This document shows positions 56,300 through 63,630 of a stretch of 64,000 nucleotides of DNA, piece after piece. The DNA is from a virus. Within the stretch, counting starts at the first letter, position 1. Each line of letters starts with the position of its first letter. The translations under genes were made by a program, and so were the position numbers. Where the stretch lies: positions 137,261 through 201,260 of IMG/VR virus record IMGVR_UViG_3300044645_002359; one strand, 5' to 3'. Under the pieces are notes generated by a model, which was not told where the DNA came from, made no database searches, and saw nothing but the letters and a program-made list of their open reading frames with translations.

Positions 56300-57271
56300 A
56301 TGGCTGTAATTACATTCAAAATCCTGCCCCAACTTGATGACAAGAACCGCGCTCGGCTTGAGTCGAAGAGTTATACAAGGGCATACACGGACATTCCGAA
56401 CAAAGCACTCCCTGAGACTTATCGCAACGGTTTGTCCACAGTCTTCAAGGTCCTAACCGGCGAAGACTTCGACCCTGAAGGGTCTACCTTCACCGTAAAG
56501 GCAGACGCCAACGGAACTTTCCAACGTTTGTATTCTCCTACAATCTTCTCAACTGAAGAAGGCGGTTTGGTGATCCGTTGGGGCGACCGCGACATCCCCC
56601 TCCTTGTAGCTCCCGGTAAAATCGGCGTAGCGAATGCACCGAAGGGCACCAAGTTCGCGTTCAAAGATGAGCAAATCGGTAAGTATACTGAGCCCGTTCT
56701 TTCTGTGTCTGCACAGGGAGAGGGAACTCTTTACACCCTGCCTATCACAATTCGCAAGAAGGAAATCAAGGAAGAACTTCCCGCCGACCTTCTTGAACTT
56801 CTGCTCGACGAAAACCCTGAAGCAATCGCTGAAAAGGTTTACGCCGCACCAGACATTACGAAGCGCGGTGAAAGCTCCGGTGGAGAGCGTCTGATCGGTC
56901 CTTTCCTAAAGGTCGCTAGCTTGCCCCTAGGTGAGTACACAATCACCAGCTACAGGGTCAAAGAAGGCGGAGCCTATGGAACCGACTACTTTCTCCAAGC
57001 GAAAGTGACTGAGCCTTTCGTGGCTCCAGTTCGCACTCAAGTTGACGGAGAATGGATTGACCAAGAAACCGAAATCTCTGACTGGGTTATCGTCAAGCCG
57101 AACGGGGCAATGAAAAAAATTCTCGCCGCCGAACCCTTGATTACTCCTGATGCCCCAGCAACTTTGAAAGTTAACGAGCACTATGAGTACAACGGCAACC
57201 CTGCGGCGAAAGTTACCTTGAAGTGTCCGAACTTCGTTCAAAATCCCGAGAGCTTCGACCTGGACTTTTGA
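56300..57271 (+). CDS. Possible single-stranded DNA-binding protein
   Basis: A 323-residue protein of alternating beta strands and loops with no transmembrane segments. It lies ahead of the helicase gene and, unlike most genes here, uses mainly C-ending codons, a sign of very high expression. The C-terminus 'NPESFDLDF' resembles the acidic-aromatic tails by which SSB proteins dock partners. A basic N-terminal region ('KNRARLESKSYTRAY') could bind DNA. These hints fit an ssDNA-binding protein, which would otherwise be missing from the visible part of the replication module, but no OB-fold signature can be proven by eye. Other abundant early proteins are possible. Confidence 0.35.
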   Translation: MAVITFKILPQLDDKNRARLESKSYTRAYTDIPNKALPETYRNGLSTVFKVLTGEDFDPEGSTFTVKADANGTFQRLYSPTIFSTEEGGLVIRWGDRDIPLLVAPGKIGVANAPKGTKFAFKDEQIGKYTEPVLSVSAQGEGTLYTLPITIRKKEIKEELPADLLELLLDENPEAIAEKVYAAPDITKRGESSGGERLIGPFLKVASLPLGEYTITSYRVKEGGAYGTDYFLQAKVTEPFVAPVRTQVDGEWIDQETEISDWVIVKPNGAMKKILAAEPLITPDAPATLKVNEHYEYNGNPAAKVTLKCPNFVQNPESFDLDF

Positions 57272-57305
57272 TAAGTCCCCTTAAGGTGAACTCTTAGACT
57301 TACAC

Positions 57306-57332
57306 GACCCTGGCATACCGCTGGGGTCTTTT
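57306..57332 (+). terminator. Terminator-like hairpin before helicase gene
   Basis: GACCC ... GGGTC with 13-nt loop followed by TTTT. It separates the highly expressed 56300 gene from the helicase transcript; the TATACT promoter begins just after it. Confidence 0.65.
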
Positions 57333-57340
57333 GCTATACT
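57332..57340 (+). promoter_or_regulatory. Extended -10 promoter TGCTATACT
   Basis: TG-C-TATACT is a near-perfect extended -10 element, 33-41 nt before the ATG at 57373, with no clear -35. It looks like a host sigma70 promoter for the helicase operon. Confidence 0.6.
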
Positions 57341-57372
57341 ACATCGTCAAACCCTAAACAACAAGAGGCTAT

Positions 57373-59397
57373 ATGGCAGATCCCTTTTCTGGGGGACTCG
57401 GAAGTACGAAACAGGAAATTGGTATCCTAAACGAAGCCCGAGAAAGAAACAAAGCAACTTCCTTTCGCTCGAAGAAAGACGGAGAGGAAAAACAAGAAAA
57501 GAAGAAAAAAGCGCCAACGAGAGTATCAGAGCTTTACAATGCGGGTATTACCCTTCTGAAGGCGAAAGGTTTTACCGTAGAAATTGACGAAAATGGTGAC
57601 CACTGTTTACACAGAATATTGAAGCCCTCGCCTCCGCAAATGGTTCGAGGCATTCGTTATCCTGCAGACTTTAACCCCTTACAAGACATCTCTGTCTACG
57701 ATGACTTTGAGCGTGTAGAAACATGCTTTCATCCTGACTTGTGTCCAGACGAAGTGAGAACATTCTGGGAACCTTTATACAGCCCTAAGGCGGGAGATTC
57801 ACCTCTTCTTTCTTTCAGCGAAAGGTTATTGAAGATGAGAAAAGTTAACCAGAGTAAAAACCTTAGTGAAACTTTAGATTACGGTCATACTTTTGATCCT
57901 GCGGGTAGGTTCGGTGGGGAGCCAGTAATGAACCCTCGTGTGTGGGTGCCAGATAGAGAATGGTTTGACCCCGCTTTGCATAAAGTATCAATTAGAGACG
58001 TATTTACTATCTTCCCTGAAGCCGAGTGTGAGATGCTTAAGCTTATCATGGGCCGCATAGGGGTTGGTAGAACAGATCATCTTCCGCCAGGTAGAAAAGA
58101 CAAAGTAGATCACACTGCTCGTATGGCGGGAGTGATCGTGGGTAAAGATCCAGGATTAGGGAAGAGCACCATCTTCAATGGCATGACTGCTGCTTTCTCT
58201 AAGTGCGGTTTCATCACCCATTCTTTCAAGTCAACAGAAGACCGGTTCGGTCTAAAGAAAGTCGCGTTGAGCGACATCGCTTACAAAGATGATACGGCAC
58301 TCCCTTCCTTGAAAAAATTCTTGGCCGCAGAAGAAACAAAGATCCTGATCACCGGGGGTATCTTCACAGTTGAGGACAAGTTTCGAAACTCAGAGGAAGT
58401 TTGGCCAAAAACTGTACTTCTTCTAAATGCCAATGACTGGAATAGCAAATTCGCCTATGATTTGGATCCCGGAATCATTGATAGGATCAAGCTAATTAGT
58501 ACTTACAGAGAATATGAAGTTGCTAAAAATAGGGAAAACTTAGAAGGAACAGTTTGTGAGGGTACCCCTGACCTAAGACCCCGTGCCCACATTCCCTACT
58601 TGGCCAATAAACTTGGCGTTAGCAAAGATGCTTTATACTTGTGGTGCCTTCGTCTAGCAACGGATCGCTTCTGGGAAGTTATCCAAGACACCTCAGACCC
58701 AAGCATAAACAGACTTCAGGTGGAAGTTCGCTACTGGACCACACGTCAACGGATTCGCTTCAAGGCAGACGTTACTCAGGCTCTCGTGAACGCGATGGCG
58801 TTCGCTCACTCTGTGAGGACGCAATCAGAGTGGGATTTCATGCCTGAAATGACACCGGACGTTCTTTATGATTATCTACAATCTCTTTACTTCGTAGGAG
58901 TAGACCCCTCTTGCCAACACCTGACAGCTCGAATGAAGAGGGAGTGGGAGCTTGCAGGAAGAACTTCAACCCACTACTATCAAGGTTTCCGAGAGTTGAG
59001 ATGGGAGTCTGTTAAAAAGGCAATTTCTCTTGCTAAGGAAAGCCTGTTCGACGATACAACCGGGCTTCGAAAAGAAACCAAAGATAAAACCGCTCTTACA
59101 CTCATCCGAGAAATCATGGAGAAATTGGTGATGAGAGACGGCTTCAAGATTGGGGGCGAAGCGAACTACGTCATCGAGAATTGGAACAACTGCCGCCACG
59201 CGCAAGAAGAGCTTGTGGTTGAGGGCAGAAAGTTGGTCGGATTCATGGAAGATATCGACAAGGAAAGATTGCTCAACCCGAAAGCAGTATGTTTTGATGA
59301 TTGGCTTCTCGATAAGCACTATTCTCCTGACCGTGCAGAGAAGTTCCGAGACTCCGCTCGTAAAAAACTCTATGAAAGTAAGGGGGTAAAAGTATGA
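57373..59397 (+). CDS. SF3-like replicative helicase (D5/primase-helicase type)
   Basis: A 674-residue protein. Walker A 'GKDPGLGKST' (257-266) follows 'MAGVIV', then 'KKVALSDIAYKDD' (about 299-311, Walker B-like) and 'TVLLLNANDWN' (motif C with the key Asn). This order is that of superfamily 3 helicases in phage D5-type replication proteins. The N-terminal 200 residues hold 'FHPDLCPDEVRTFW' and 'MNPRVWVPDREWFDP'; a primase active site is not obvious. The C-terminal half is helical. It would unwind DNA at the replication fork. AGAGG Shine-Dalgarno before the ATG; the next gene overlaps in ATGA. Confidence 0.75.
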   Translation: MADPFSGGLGSTKQEIGILNEARERNKATSFRSKKDGEEKQEKKKKAPTRVSELYNAGITLLKAKGFTVEIDENGDHCLHRILKPSPPQMVRGIRYPADFNPLQDISVYDDFERVETCFHPDLCPDEVRTFWEPLYSPKAGDSPLLSFSERLLKMRKVNQSKNLSETLDYGHTFDPAGRFGGEPVMNPRVWVPDREWFDPALHKVSIRDVFTIFPEAECEMLKLIMGRIGVGRTDHLPPGRKDKVDHTARMAGVIVGKDPGLGKSTIFNGMTAAFSKCGFITHSFKSTEDRFGLKKVALSDIAYKDDTALPSLKKFLAAEETKILITGGIFTVEDKFRNSEEVWPKTVLLLNANDWNSKFAYDLDPGIIDRIKLISTYREYEVAKNRENLEGTVCEGTPDLRPRAHIPYLANKLGVSKDALYLWCLRLATDRFWEVIQDTSDPSINRLQVEVRYWTTRQRIRFKADVTQALVNAMAFAHSVRTQSEWDFMPEMTPDVLYDYLQSLYFVGVDPSCQHLTARMKREWELAGRTSTHYYQGFRELRWESVKKAISLAKESLFDDTTGLRKETKDKTALTLIREIMEKLVMRDGFKIGGEANYVIENWNNCRHAQEELVVEGRKLVGFMEDIDKERLLNPKAVCFDDWLLDKHYSPDRAEKFRDSARKKLYESKGVKV

Positions 59398-59774
59398 ACA
59401 TACAAACCCCAGAACAAATTCTCGTGGATTCATTTACTTACGAATGTCAAAAACAACTGCGACTCAAGGAACAACTTGAATCCGAAGGGTTTATTCTGGC
59501 AGATGATCCCGCTGGGTTATACGATATGATTGGAACAGTTCAAGAACTGAATTGTTTCTGTGAGTTATACACTCCTCGACTTCTTGTGAAAACTTTCGTG
59601 GAAGGAACCGAGCACATCGATTACGCTTTCCACTTAGTTTCTTTGTGGCAAATTGTAAAATTCGGCTACTTGATCCCGGAACCCGGACAATACTTTGCAA
59701 CAAGGTATATTATCGGTGTTCGCAAAGTTAGCGAAAATTCTTTCGTCCCCTCACTGCGTTTGCCCCTCAACTGA
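59394..59774 (+). CDS. Small protein, unknown, coupled to helicase
   Basis: A 126-residue protein, ATGA-coupled to the helicase gene with an AGGGGG Shine-Dalgarno that also looks like GGGTAAAA but is too close to the ATG to be a promoter. Mixed alpha/beta, acidic, with 'FTYECQKQLRLKEQLES' and 'TEHIDYAFHLVSLWQIVK'. No motif. Overlaps the next start by one base (TGATG). Confidence 0.5.
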   Translation: MNIQTPEQILVDSFTYECQKQLRLKEQLESEGFILADDPAGLYDMIGTVQELNCFCELYTPRLLVKTFVEGTEHIDYAFHLVSLWQIVKFGYLIPEPGQYFATRYIIGVRKVSENSFVPSLRLPLN

Positions 59775-60229
59775 TGAACGGACTTTTCCAAAATCCGGAA
59801 GATTCACAGCCCGACCTGCCCACCCCGATTAATTCTCAGGGTGGGTATGGTAACGGGTCGGGTTCCTTTAGCTTGAAACGTTCTCTCAAGCGCAAAGTGA
59901 AATCTAGAGAAGACCTTTCTCAACCGAAAGAAAAAACCTTCGCGGAAGCTAACCCCCTTAGAACAACTTCCGGATCGGAAAATAACGCTGTCGACCGGTA
60001 CTTCGGTGCCTTCAGCATTGAGTCTAAGAGGCACGTTTGGGACCTTCTTAGCAAGCACCCTCAGTTCGGAGACGAAGGGGGTTTACGAAAAAACCGCATC
60101 CGCAATAATACAACGGAAGTGCTCCCCAACGATCCTTTCCGAAATGTCACGAACGGTGGCTATGTAGTTTACGAACATCCTGAACCAAATGGCACAAACT
60201 TACAAAGACCCTCACAGCTACCTGAATGA
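59774..60229 (+). CDS. Disordered-start small protein, unknown
   Basis: A 151-residue protein beginning with a Gly/Ser/Pro/Lys-rich low-complexity half, then 'VDRYFGAFSIESKRHVWDLL' and a basic segment 'GLRKNRIRNNTTEV'. It overlaps the following gene by 41 nt, in a different frame. Possibly a replication accessory protein by neighbourhood; nothing more can be said. Confidence 0.45.
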   Translation: MNGLFQNPEDSQPDLPTPINSQGGYGNGSGSFSLKRSLKRKVKSREDLSQPKEKTFAEANPLRTTSGSENNAVDRYFGAFSIESKRHVWDLLSKHPQFGDEGGLRKNRIRNNTTEVLPNDPFRNVTNGGYVVYEHPEPNGTNLQRPSQLPE

Positions 60230-60689
60230 AAGCCTTGTAAAAAGAGGGAAGTCCGGTCACCAAGAAGTTTATTTAACCCACGTTACGGTAGTTGCTGAAG
60301 CTGAAGCTGACTACGGTTATCGAGTTTCACCTCAAAAGTTCGACTTTTTCGCCCCTTTAGGTAATTATTACAATAGTCCAGAATGGTTGATTCTACTTGT
60401 ATCTCTGCGGTCACAGGGCACCGATACCCAAAGAACGATCACTTTTGATCAAACAACTTTTCAGTTCCTGCCAGAGGGCAGTCATCTGAGCCTAAACATT
60501 TTCTTTCCTGAAAGGAACGTAGAAACGTTTGACTACGACGTCCTTGCAGCTCAAGACATGCTAAGAGAAGTTGCAAAATTTGCTGGGAAAATCCCCACAA
60601 CCATCCGTTTCAACTTGGGGCTTGTAAAAAAGTCTTATGAAACCATGGTTGAAGATGGAGAGGTTGAAGAAGTAGAATTCAGCTTTTAA
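60189..60689 (+). CDS. Beta-rich protein, unknown, in replication block
   Basis: A 166-residue protein from ATG 60189, overlapping the end of its predecessor. It reads as alternating strands ('QEVYLTHVTVVAEAEADYGY', 'PEWLILLVSLRSQ', 'LSLNIFFPERN') with a C-terminal acidic tail ('EDGEVEEVEFSF'). That tail, like that of the 56300 protein, is acidic and ends in Phe, which would also suit a DNA-binding accessory protein. Not recognised. Confidence 0.45.
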   Translation: MAQTYKDPHSYLNESLVKRGKSGHQEVYLTHVTVVAEAEADYGYRVSPQKFDFFAPLGNYYNSPEWLILLVSLRSQGTDTQRTITFDQTTFQFLPEGSHLSLNIFFPERNVETFDYDVLAAQDMLREVAKFAGKIPTTIRFNLGLVKKSYETMVEDGEVEEVEFSF

Positions 60690-60723
60690 CTCATGCATAC
60701 ATACATGGCAATAAATACCGTGA

Positions 60724-60927
60724 GGGGGTAAGTTCTACATAGGTAGCACTCACAACTTCGAGAAGAAAACTGAAGATTGCAGTAGGGGAGGAGCTGCAGG
60801 ACTCAGGTCCCTTAATAGTCAAAGATGGAAGTGCACAGAAACAGGGCACGTCTCTAACCCTGGAAACTTAACCCGCTATCAGAGATCTAGGGGTATAGAT
60901 ACCTCAAATCGAATTAAAATTAACTAA
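60724..60927 (+). pseudogene. Remnant of an HNH homing endonuclease (C-terminal part)
   Basis: The 257-nt gap before mazG is not empty: one frame is open from the TGA at 60721 to the TAA at 60925-60927 (67 codons) and reads 'KFYIGSTHNFEKKTEDCSRG', then 'LRSLNSQRWKCTETGHVSNP' and 'GNLTRYQRSRGIDTSNRIK'. The block 'N.QRWKC..TG..s.PG.Lt.yQ..RGID.S.R' is a standard C-terminal end of phage HNH/GIY homing nucleases. There is no ATG, GTG or TTG in frame, and the nuclease core is missing, so this is a decayed or deleted copy. A GGGTAAGTT promoter variant sits at its 5' edge. Confidence 0.7.
60726..60734 (+). promoter_or_regulatory. Promoter motif variant GGGTAAGTT at remnant's edge
   Basis: Same one-base-shortened variant as at 26289. 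It lies at the start of the homing-endonuclease remnant and 221 nt before mazG; it may be a relic of the lost gene's promoter. Confidence 0.4.
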
Positions 60928-60946
60928 AACTAACTACACAAGTAAA

Positions 60947-61276
60947 ATGAACGCAAACGACTATCAATCTAGTGCATTAAAAACAGCAATTTACCCTAAC
61001 CAAGGAAACAATTTTATTTACCCAATACTTGGATTAAGTGGTGAAGTAGGGGAAGTAGCTGAAAAACTGAAAAAAGTAATTAGAGACGAGGGGGGAGTTC
61101 TCACTGACTCGAGCCGAGATAAGATAGCTCTTGAGTTGTCCGATGTTTGCTGGTATTTAGCAGTTCTGGCTTACGAGTTAGACTACAGCTTAGAGGACAT
61201 TTTTCAAATGAACTTGGACAAACTTGCATCCCGTAAAGAGCGAGGCGTTATTCAAGGAAGCGGTGACAATCGCTAA
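60947..61276 (+). CDS. mazG: MazG nucleotide pyrophosphohydrolase
   Basis: A 109-residue protein with the MazG metal site: E33 and E36 in 'GLSGEVGEVAEKLKKVI' and E63/D66 in 'ALELSDVCWYLAVLAYEL', i.e. EXXE...EXXD. Single-domain phage type, shorter than bacterial two-domain MazG. It hydrolyses noncanonical or stress nucleotides; in cyanophages it is thought to trim dGTP/dCTP pools or other substrates. It is close to dCMP deaminase (overlapping by 14 nt), linking it to nucleotide supply. Confidence 0.9.
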   Translation: MNANDYQSSALKTAIYPNQGNNFIYPILGLSGEVGEVAEKLKKVIRDEGGVLTDSSRDKIALELSDVCWYLAVLAYELDYSLEDIFQMNLDKLASRKERGVIQGSGDNR

Positions 61277-61763
61277 TTTCTCCCTAACAAACGCACCCTT
61301 TCTTTCCGAATGGGACTTTAGATTCATTCGCCGAGCCCAAGAAATTTCCTCTTGGAGCAAAGACCCCAAAAGAAAGGTTGGATGCGTCTTGGTAAGAGGA
61401 AAGAGAGAAGTTTGCGAAGGGTTTAATGGGTTTCCTGAAGGGTTGTCCGACGAGCTGAAACGTTTGACAGACCCGGATTATAAGGGTAAAGTCATTATCC
61501 ACGCAGAAGCGAACGCGATAATAGATGCAACTCGAAGGGGAGTTACACTAGAAGGAACCACTGCTTATATTACTCGTCACCCTTGTTCACTCTGTGCAAG
61601 TATGCTCATACAAGCAGGAGTTGAAAAGATTATTTGCCCACCTCCTGCCTTACAAGGCTCGAAGTGGTCGGACAATTTCAGAACCTCTAGTGATCTTTTA
61701 CTAGAAGTAGGAGTTCCTGTTTATTACTTTAACGAAACCGATGAATCCCGACATCCCAACTGA
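61263..61763 (+). CDS. dCMP deaminase
   Basis: A 166-residue protein. I use the GTG at 61263, which has an AAGGAAG Shine-Dalgarno a few bases ahead, over a TTG at 61224 inside mazG. The zinc site is complete: 'HAEANAI' (H80, E82) and 'PCSLC' (C108, C111). The N-terminal 'SWSKDPKRKVGCVLV' is the usual deaminase substrate-binding strand. It converts dCMP to dUMP, the substrate of ThyX (46453), so the two supply dTMP. Overlaps mazG at its start and the next gene at its end (23 nt). Confidence 0.9.
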   Translation: MTIANFSLTNAPFLSEWDFRFIRRAQEISSWSKDPKRKVGCVLVRGKREVCEGFNGFPEGLSDELKRLTDPDYKGKVIIHAEANAIIDATRRGVTLEGTTAYITRHPCSLCASMLIQAGVEKIICPPPALQGSKWSDNFRTSSDLLLEVGVPVYYFNETDESRHPN

Positions 61764-61995
61764 GTCCAACCAACCGGATGCAATCGCTTTGACTCTGACT
61801 CAAACTTTCGAGTTAGAAAAAATGCAAAGAGCTATTGACTCCTGCGATAATGCTTCTGAATTGAAAGCACTCGCTAAGCAGTTACTCTCCGCGTGGATGA
61901 CTCAGAAAGCAGCTTGTTTGTGGGTCATGCGTCAAAACAACGAAAGATTACCTTCCATGGCTCTACTGGAAGAATATCGAAATTTAGAAAAGTAG
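61741..61995 (+). CDS. Small conserved cyanobacterial/cyanophage-type protein
   Basis: An 84-residue protein overlapping the deaminase by 23 nt. Pattern 'NPDIPTESNQPDAIALTLTQ' then 'TFELEKMQRAIDSCDNASEL' and 'LLSAWMTQKAACLWVMRQ'. I recall helical proteins of this kind (FELEk.rrAId.C.....L..la..L..aW..Q......) in cyanobacteria and cyanophages with no assigned role. All helical and likely to form a bundle. Confidence 0.55.
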   Translation: MNPDIPTESNQPDAIALTLTQTFELEKMQRAIDSCDNASELKALAKQLLSAWMTQKAACLWVMRQNNERLPSMALLEEYRNLEK

Positions 61996-62001
61996 GGGGA
62001 T

Positions 62002-62037
62002 GGGCGGTAAACCGCCCTGTATAGCCGGTAAACCGGC
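62002..62037 (+). other. Two adjacent GC-rich hairpins with A-rich loops
   Basis: GGGCGGT-AA-ACCGCCC (62002-62017) and GCCGGT-AA-ACCGGC (62024-62037). Both have the same GGT-AA-ACC core, so they are a tandem pair of related palindromes. The next bases are CTTGTCTTT, the -35 region of the sigma-gene promoter. Could terminate upstream transcription or bind a regulator. Confidence 0.6.
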
Positions 62038-62038
62038 C

Positions 62039-62067
62039 TTGTCTTTCGCCCTTAGAGACAGTATACT
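62039..62067 (+). promoter_or_regulatory. sigma70-type promoter TTGTCT-N17-TATACT
   Basis: -35 TTGTCT at 62039-62044, 17-nt spacer, -10 TATACT at 62062-62067; 21 nt before the ATG at 62088, with AGGAG between. The best host-type promoter in the window, in front of the phage sigma factor, suiting early expression. Confidence 0.75.
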
Positions 62068-62087
62068 TATAGGAGTTGACAAACACC

Positions 62088-62693
62088 ATGTACACCGACG
62101 AAACCTTTTACAACGCTGTGCGGGGCGATTCTCGCGCTGTAACAGAGACTCTGAGAAAGTTCACACCCCTTGTTCACAAGTTCGCCCATAAGTACAAATT
62201 TATGGTGCCCGACTACATGTATAATGACCTCGTACAGGTAGGTCTTGTGGACGGGGTTCTTAAGGCAATCAAAACTTTCGACTTAGACTACAGAGTCAAT
62301 GGTAAACCGATTCGTCCAATGACTTGGATTTACCCTAATGTTCGTGGCGCAGTCCAAGGGGCAGCTCGAAAAGAGAAGAAGAACCCGAAGTATGCTCTCT
62401 CTCTGGAACAATCTGATTGGTCTAACAACCTTGAAGATCCGAATGCTTACGAACTGAAAGAAGATTTTTCTAGCATTGACATTGCCGAACTTGTAAGGAA
62501 GGGTTGCGGGTCTCTGGACAGTAAGCGGGCACAAATCGTCTGTGACCGCTTCGGACTACTGGGCAGAAAGCCCATGCGCCAAGGCGAGGTGGCCCTGAAG
62601 TACGGTCTCACCAAGCAAGCAACCAACGGGCACATCGCACGTTTCACTAAGAAAGTGAGAGAGGCAGTTCCCGAACTACAAGACTTTATTTGA
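62088..62693 (+). CDS. Phage RNA polymerase sigma factor (sigma70-type)
   Basis: A 201-residue protein from ATG 62088 with AGGAG upstream; a TTG at 62076 in frame is too close to that site. Region 2 (about 20-100): 'FTPLVHKFAHKYKFMVPDY', 'LVQVGLVDGVLKAIKTFDL', 'WIYPNVRGAVQGAARKE', i.e. core-binding and -10-recognition helices. Region 4 (about 130-195): 'KRAQIVCDRFGLLG', 'QGEVALKYGLTKQATNGHIA', a helix-turn-helix. Regions 1 and 3 are missing. Such small sigmas redirect host polymerase; I propose it reads the GGGTAAAGTT late promoters. Its own gene has a host-type promoter. Confidence 0.85.
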   Translation: MYTDETFYNAVRGDSRAVTETLRKFTPLVHKFAHKYKFMVPDYMYNDLVQVGLVDGVLKAIKTFDLDYRVNGKPIRPMTWIYPNVRGAVQGAARKEKKNPKYALSLEQSDWSNNLEDPNAYELKEDFSSIDIAELVRKGCGSLDSKRAQIVCDRFGLLGRKPMRQGEVALKYGLTKQATNGHIARFTKKVREAVPELQDFI

Positions 62694-62700
62694 GGGACAT

Positions 62701-63048
62701 GTGGAACAAGAGAACAAAGTCATTGTAACCAAAGTCTTCGACCACGGCTGTTCAGTCTGTGACACGATGTCGCGGTTTGACAAGTCCGTGTTCGAGGGTT
62801 TCCCAGAGATTTCTTACCAGGAAATTTCTTTCGACAATCTAAGAGACTATGAGGGGAATCTAACGAAAACGAGAATCTATCAGTGTCTTGAACGGTACGC
62901 AGTTTCTCCAACGTATGAGATTGACTTTCCGACTTACCTGTTTCTAGGGAAAACTGGAAAATACCTTGGTTTCTTGCAAGGTGCTCTCACCTTGAAGGAG
63001 TTGAGAGACGGGGTAAAACAAATTTTAGAACAACGTTCTTCTGAATAA
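62701..63048 (+). CDS. Thioredoxin-like protein
   Basis: A 115-residue protein started by GTG. Redox motif 'GCSVCDTM' (C17, C20) after the first strand 'KVIVTKVFDHG', later cis-proline in 'DFPTYLFLGKTGKYLGFL', and the final helix 'LKELRDGVKQIL'. This is a complete small thioredoxin fold. CSVC differs from the host-type CGPC, so redox potential or partner is probably different; possible roles include reductant for ribonucleotide reduction, or assisting phage enzymes. A GGGTAAAA at 63011 lies in its 3' end, probably by chance. Confidence 0.75.
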   Translation: MEQENKVIVTKVFDHGCSVCDTMSRFDKSVFEGFPEISYQEISFDNLRDYEGNLTKTRIYQCLERYAVSPTYEIDFPTYLFLGKTGKYLGFLQGALTLKELRDGVKQILEQRSSE

Positions 63049-63064
63049 TCGAGGTCTGTATGCA

Positions 63065-63403
63065 TTGGAAAGTCTTGGTACTCACGCGCTAGTTCGCGTT
63101 TTCAATTCTGATTTTGATAAGTTGAATTGCATCAACCGACTTCGGGAAGCATTTGAATTCACGGTTCTAGAGCATGGGTTGGTTGCTCTTAGCGACCCTA
63201 TCCTTCACCAGTTTGACCCTCAAGGTTTGACTGGTATTATATTGCTCGCAGAAAGTCATCTTTCAATTCACACGTGGCCTGAAAAAGGTGAAGCCGCAAT
63301 TGATGTGTTCACCTGTGGAGGGCGTCCCTCGTCTGAGATTGCATCAACTTTTTGCAAGCACCTTGGGTGCCCCACTTACACCATTAAAGAGGTAGAGAGA
63401 TGA
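63065..63403 (+). CDS. speD: S-adenosylmethionine decarboxylase proenzyme (SpeD)
   Basis: A 112-residue protein begun by TTG with GAGGT 9 nt upstream; an ATG at 63060 is in another frame that stops after ten codons. It aligns with SpeD from the first residues ('MESLGTHALVRVFNSDFDKL'). Self-cleavage site 'LLAESHLSIHTWPEKG': S64 would become the pyruvoyl group, with H69 and C84 ('DVFTCGG') for catalysis. It decarboxylates AdoMet for spermidine synthesis and is known from cyanophages, perhaps for polyamine supply in DNA packaging or host metabolism. The next gene overlaps its stop. Confidence 0.92.
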   Translation: MESLGTHALVRVFNSDFDKLNCINRLREAFEFTVLEHGLVALSDPILHQFDPQGLTGIILLAESHLSIHTWPEKGEAAIDVFTCGGRPSSEIASTFCKHLGCPTYTIKEVER

Positions 63404-63576
63404 TTAAAACTGCGAAGCTGGTGAAGAGAGCACTGGAACAACCAGAGTTGTACAGCGAAGGGGAATTAAGATACTTCCGCCTTTGGTTGGACGAGAAGAA
63501 AAAGCAAAAGGAGAAAAAGAGGGCACTGAAACGACTGATGTTGGAGAAACAGTTCTTGGAATCGCCTGGAGGGTGA
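63400..63576 (+). CDS. 58-residue basic helical protein
   Basis: A small gene coupled to speD by an ATGA overlap. Product: 'MIKTAKLVKRALEQPELYSE', 'GELRYFRLWLDEKKKQKEK', then a Lys/Arg helix. The pattern 'A..AL..PELYSe.EL.Y......L...k..r' recurs in small phage proteins, as I recall. Strongly basic, so nucleic acid or ribosome binding is possible, unproven. Confidence 0.6.
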   Translation: MIKTAKLVKRALEQPELYSEGELRYFRLWLDEKKKQKEKKRALKRLMLEKQFLESPGG

Positions 63577-63630
63577 ACCAAGTTTACGGCCCAGAAGCCG
63601 AGCTAGAATAAACCGTCAAACAACCGAAAA

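Noticed and set aside
59384-59391. GGGTAAAA before the gene at 59394
   Set aside because: Only 10 nt from the ATG and within the helicase gene; the G-run is better explained as a Shine-Dalgarno site.
63011-63018. GGGTAAAA in the thioredoxin gene
   Set aside because: 54 nt from the speD start and inside coding sequence (G-V-K codons); spacing outside the common range and other genes of this block lack the motif.
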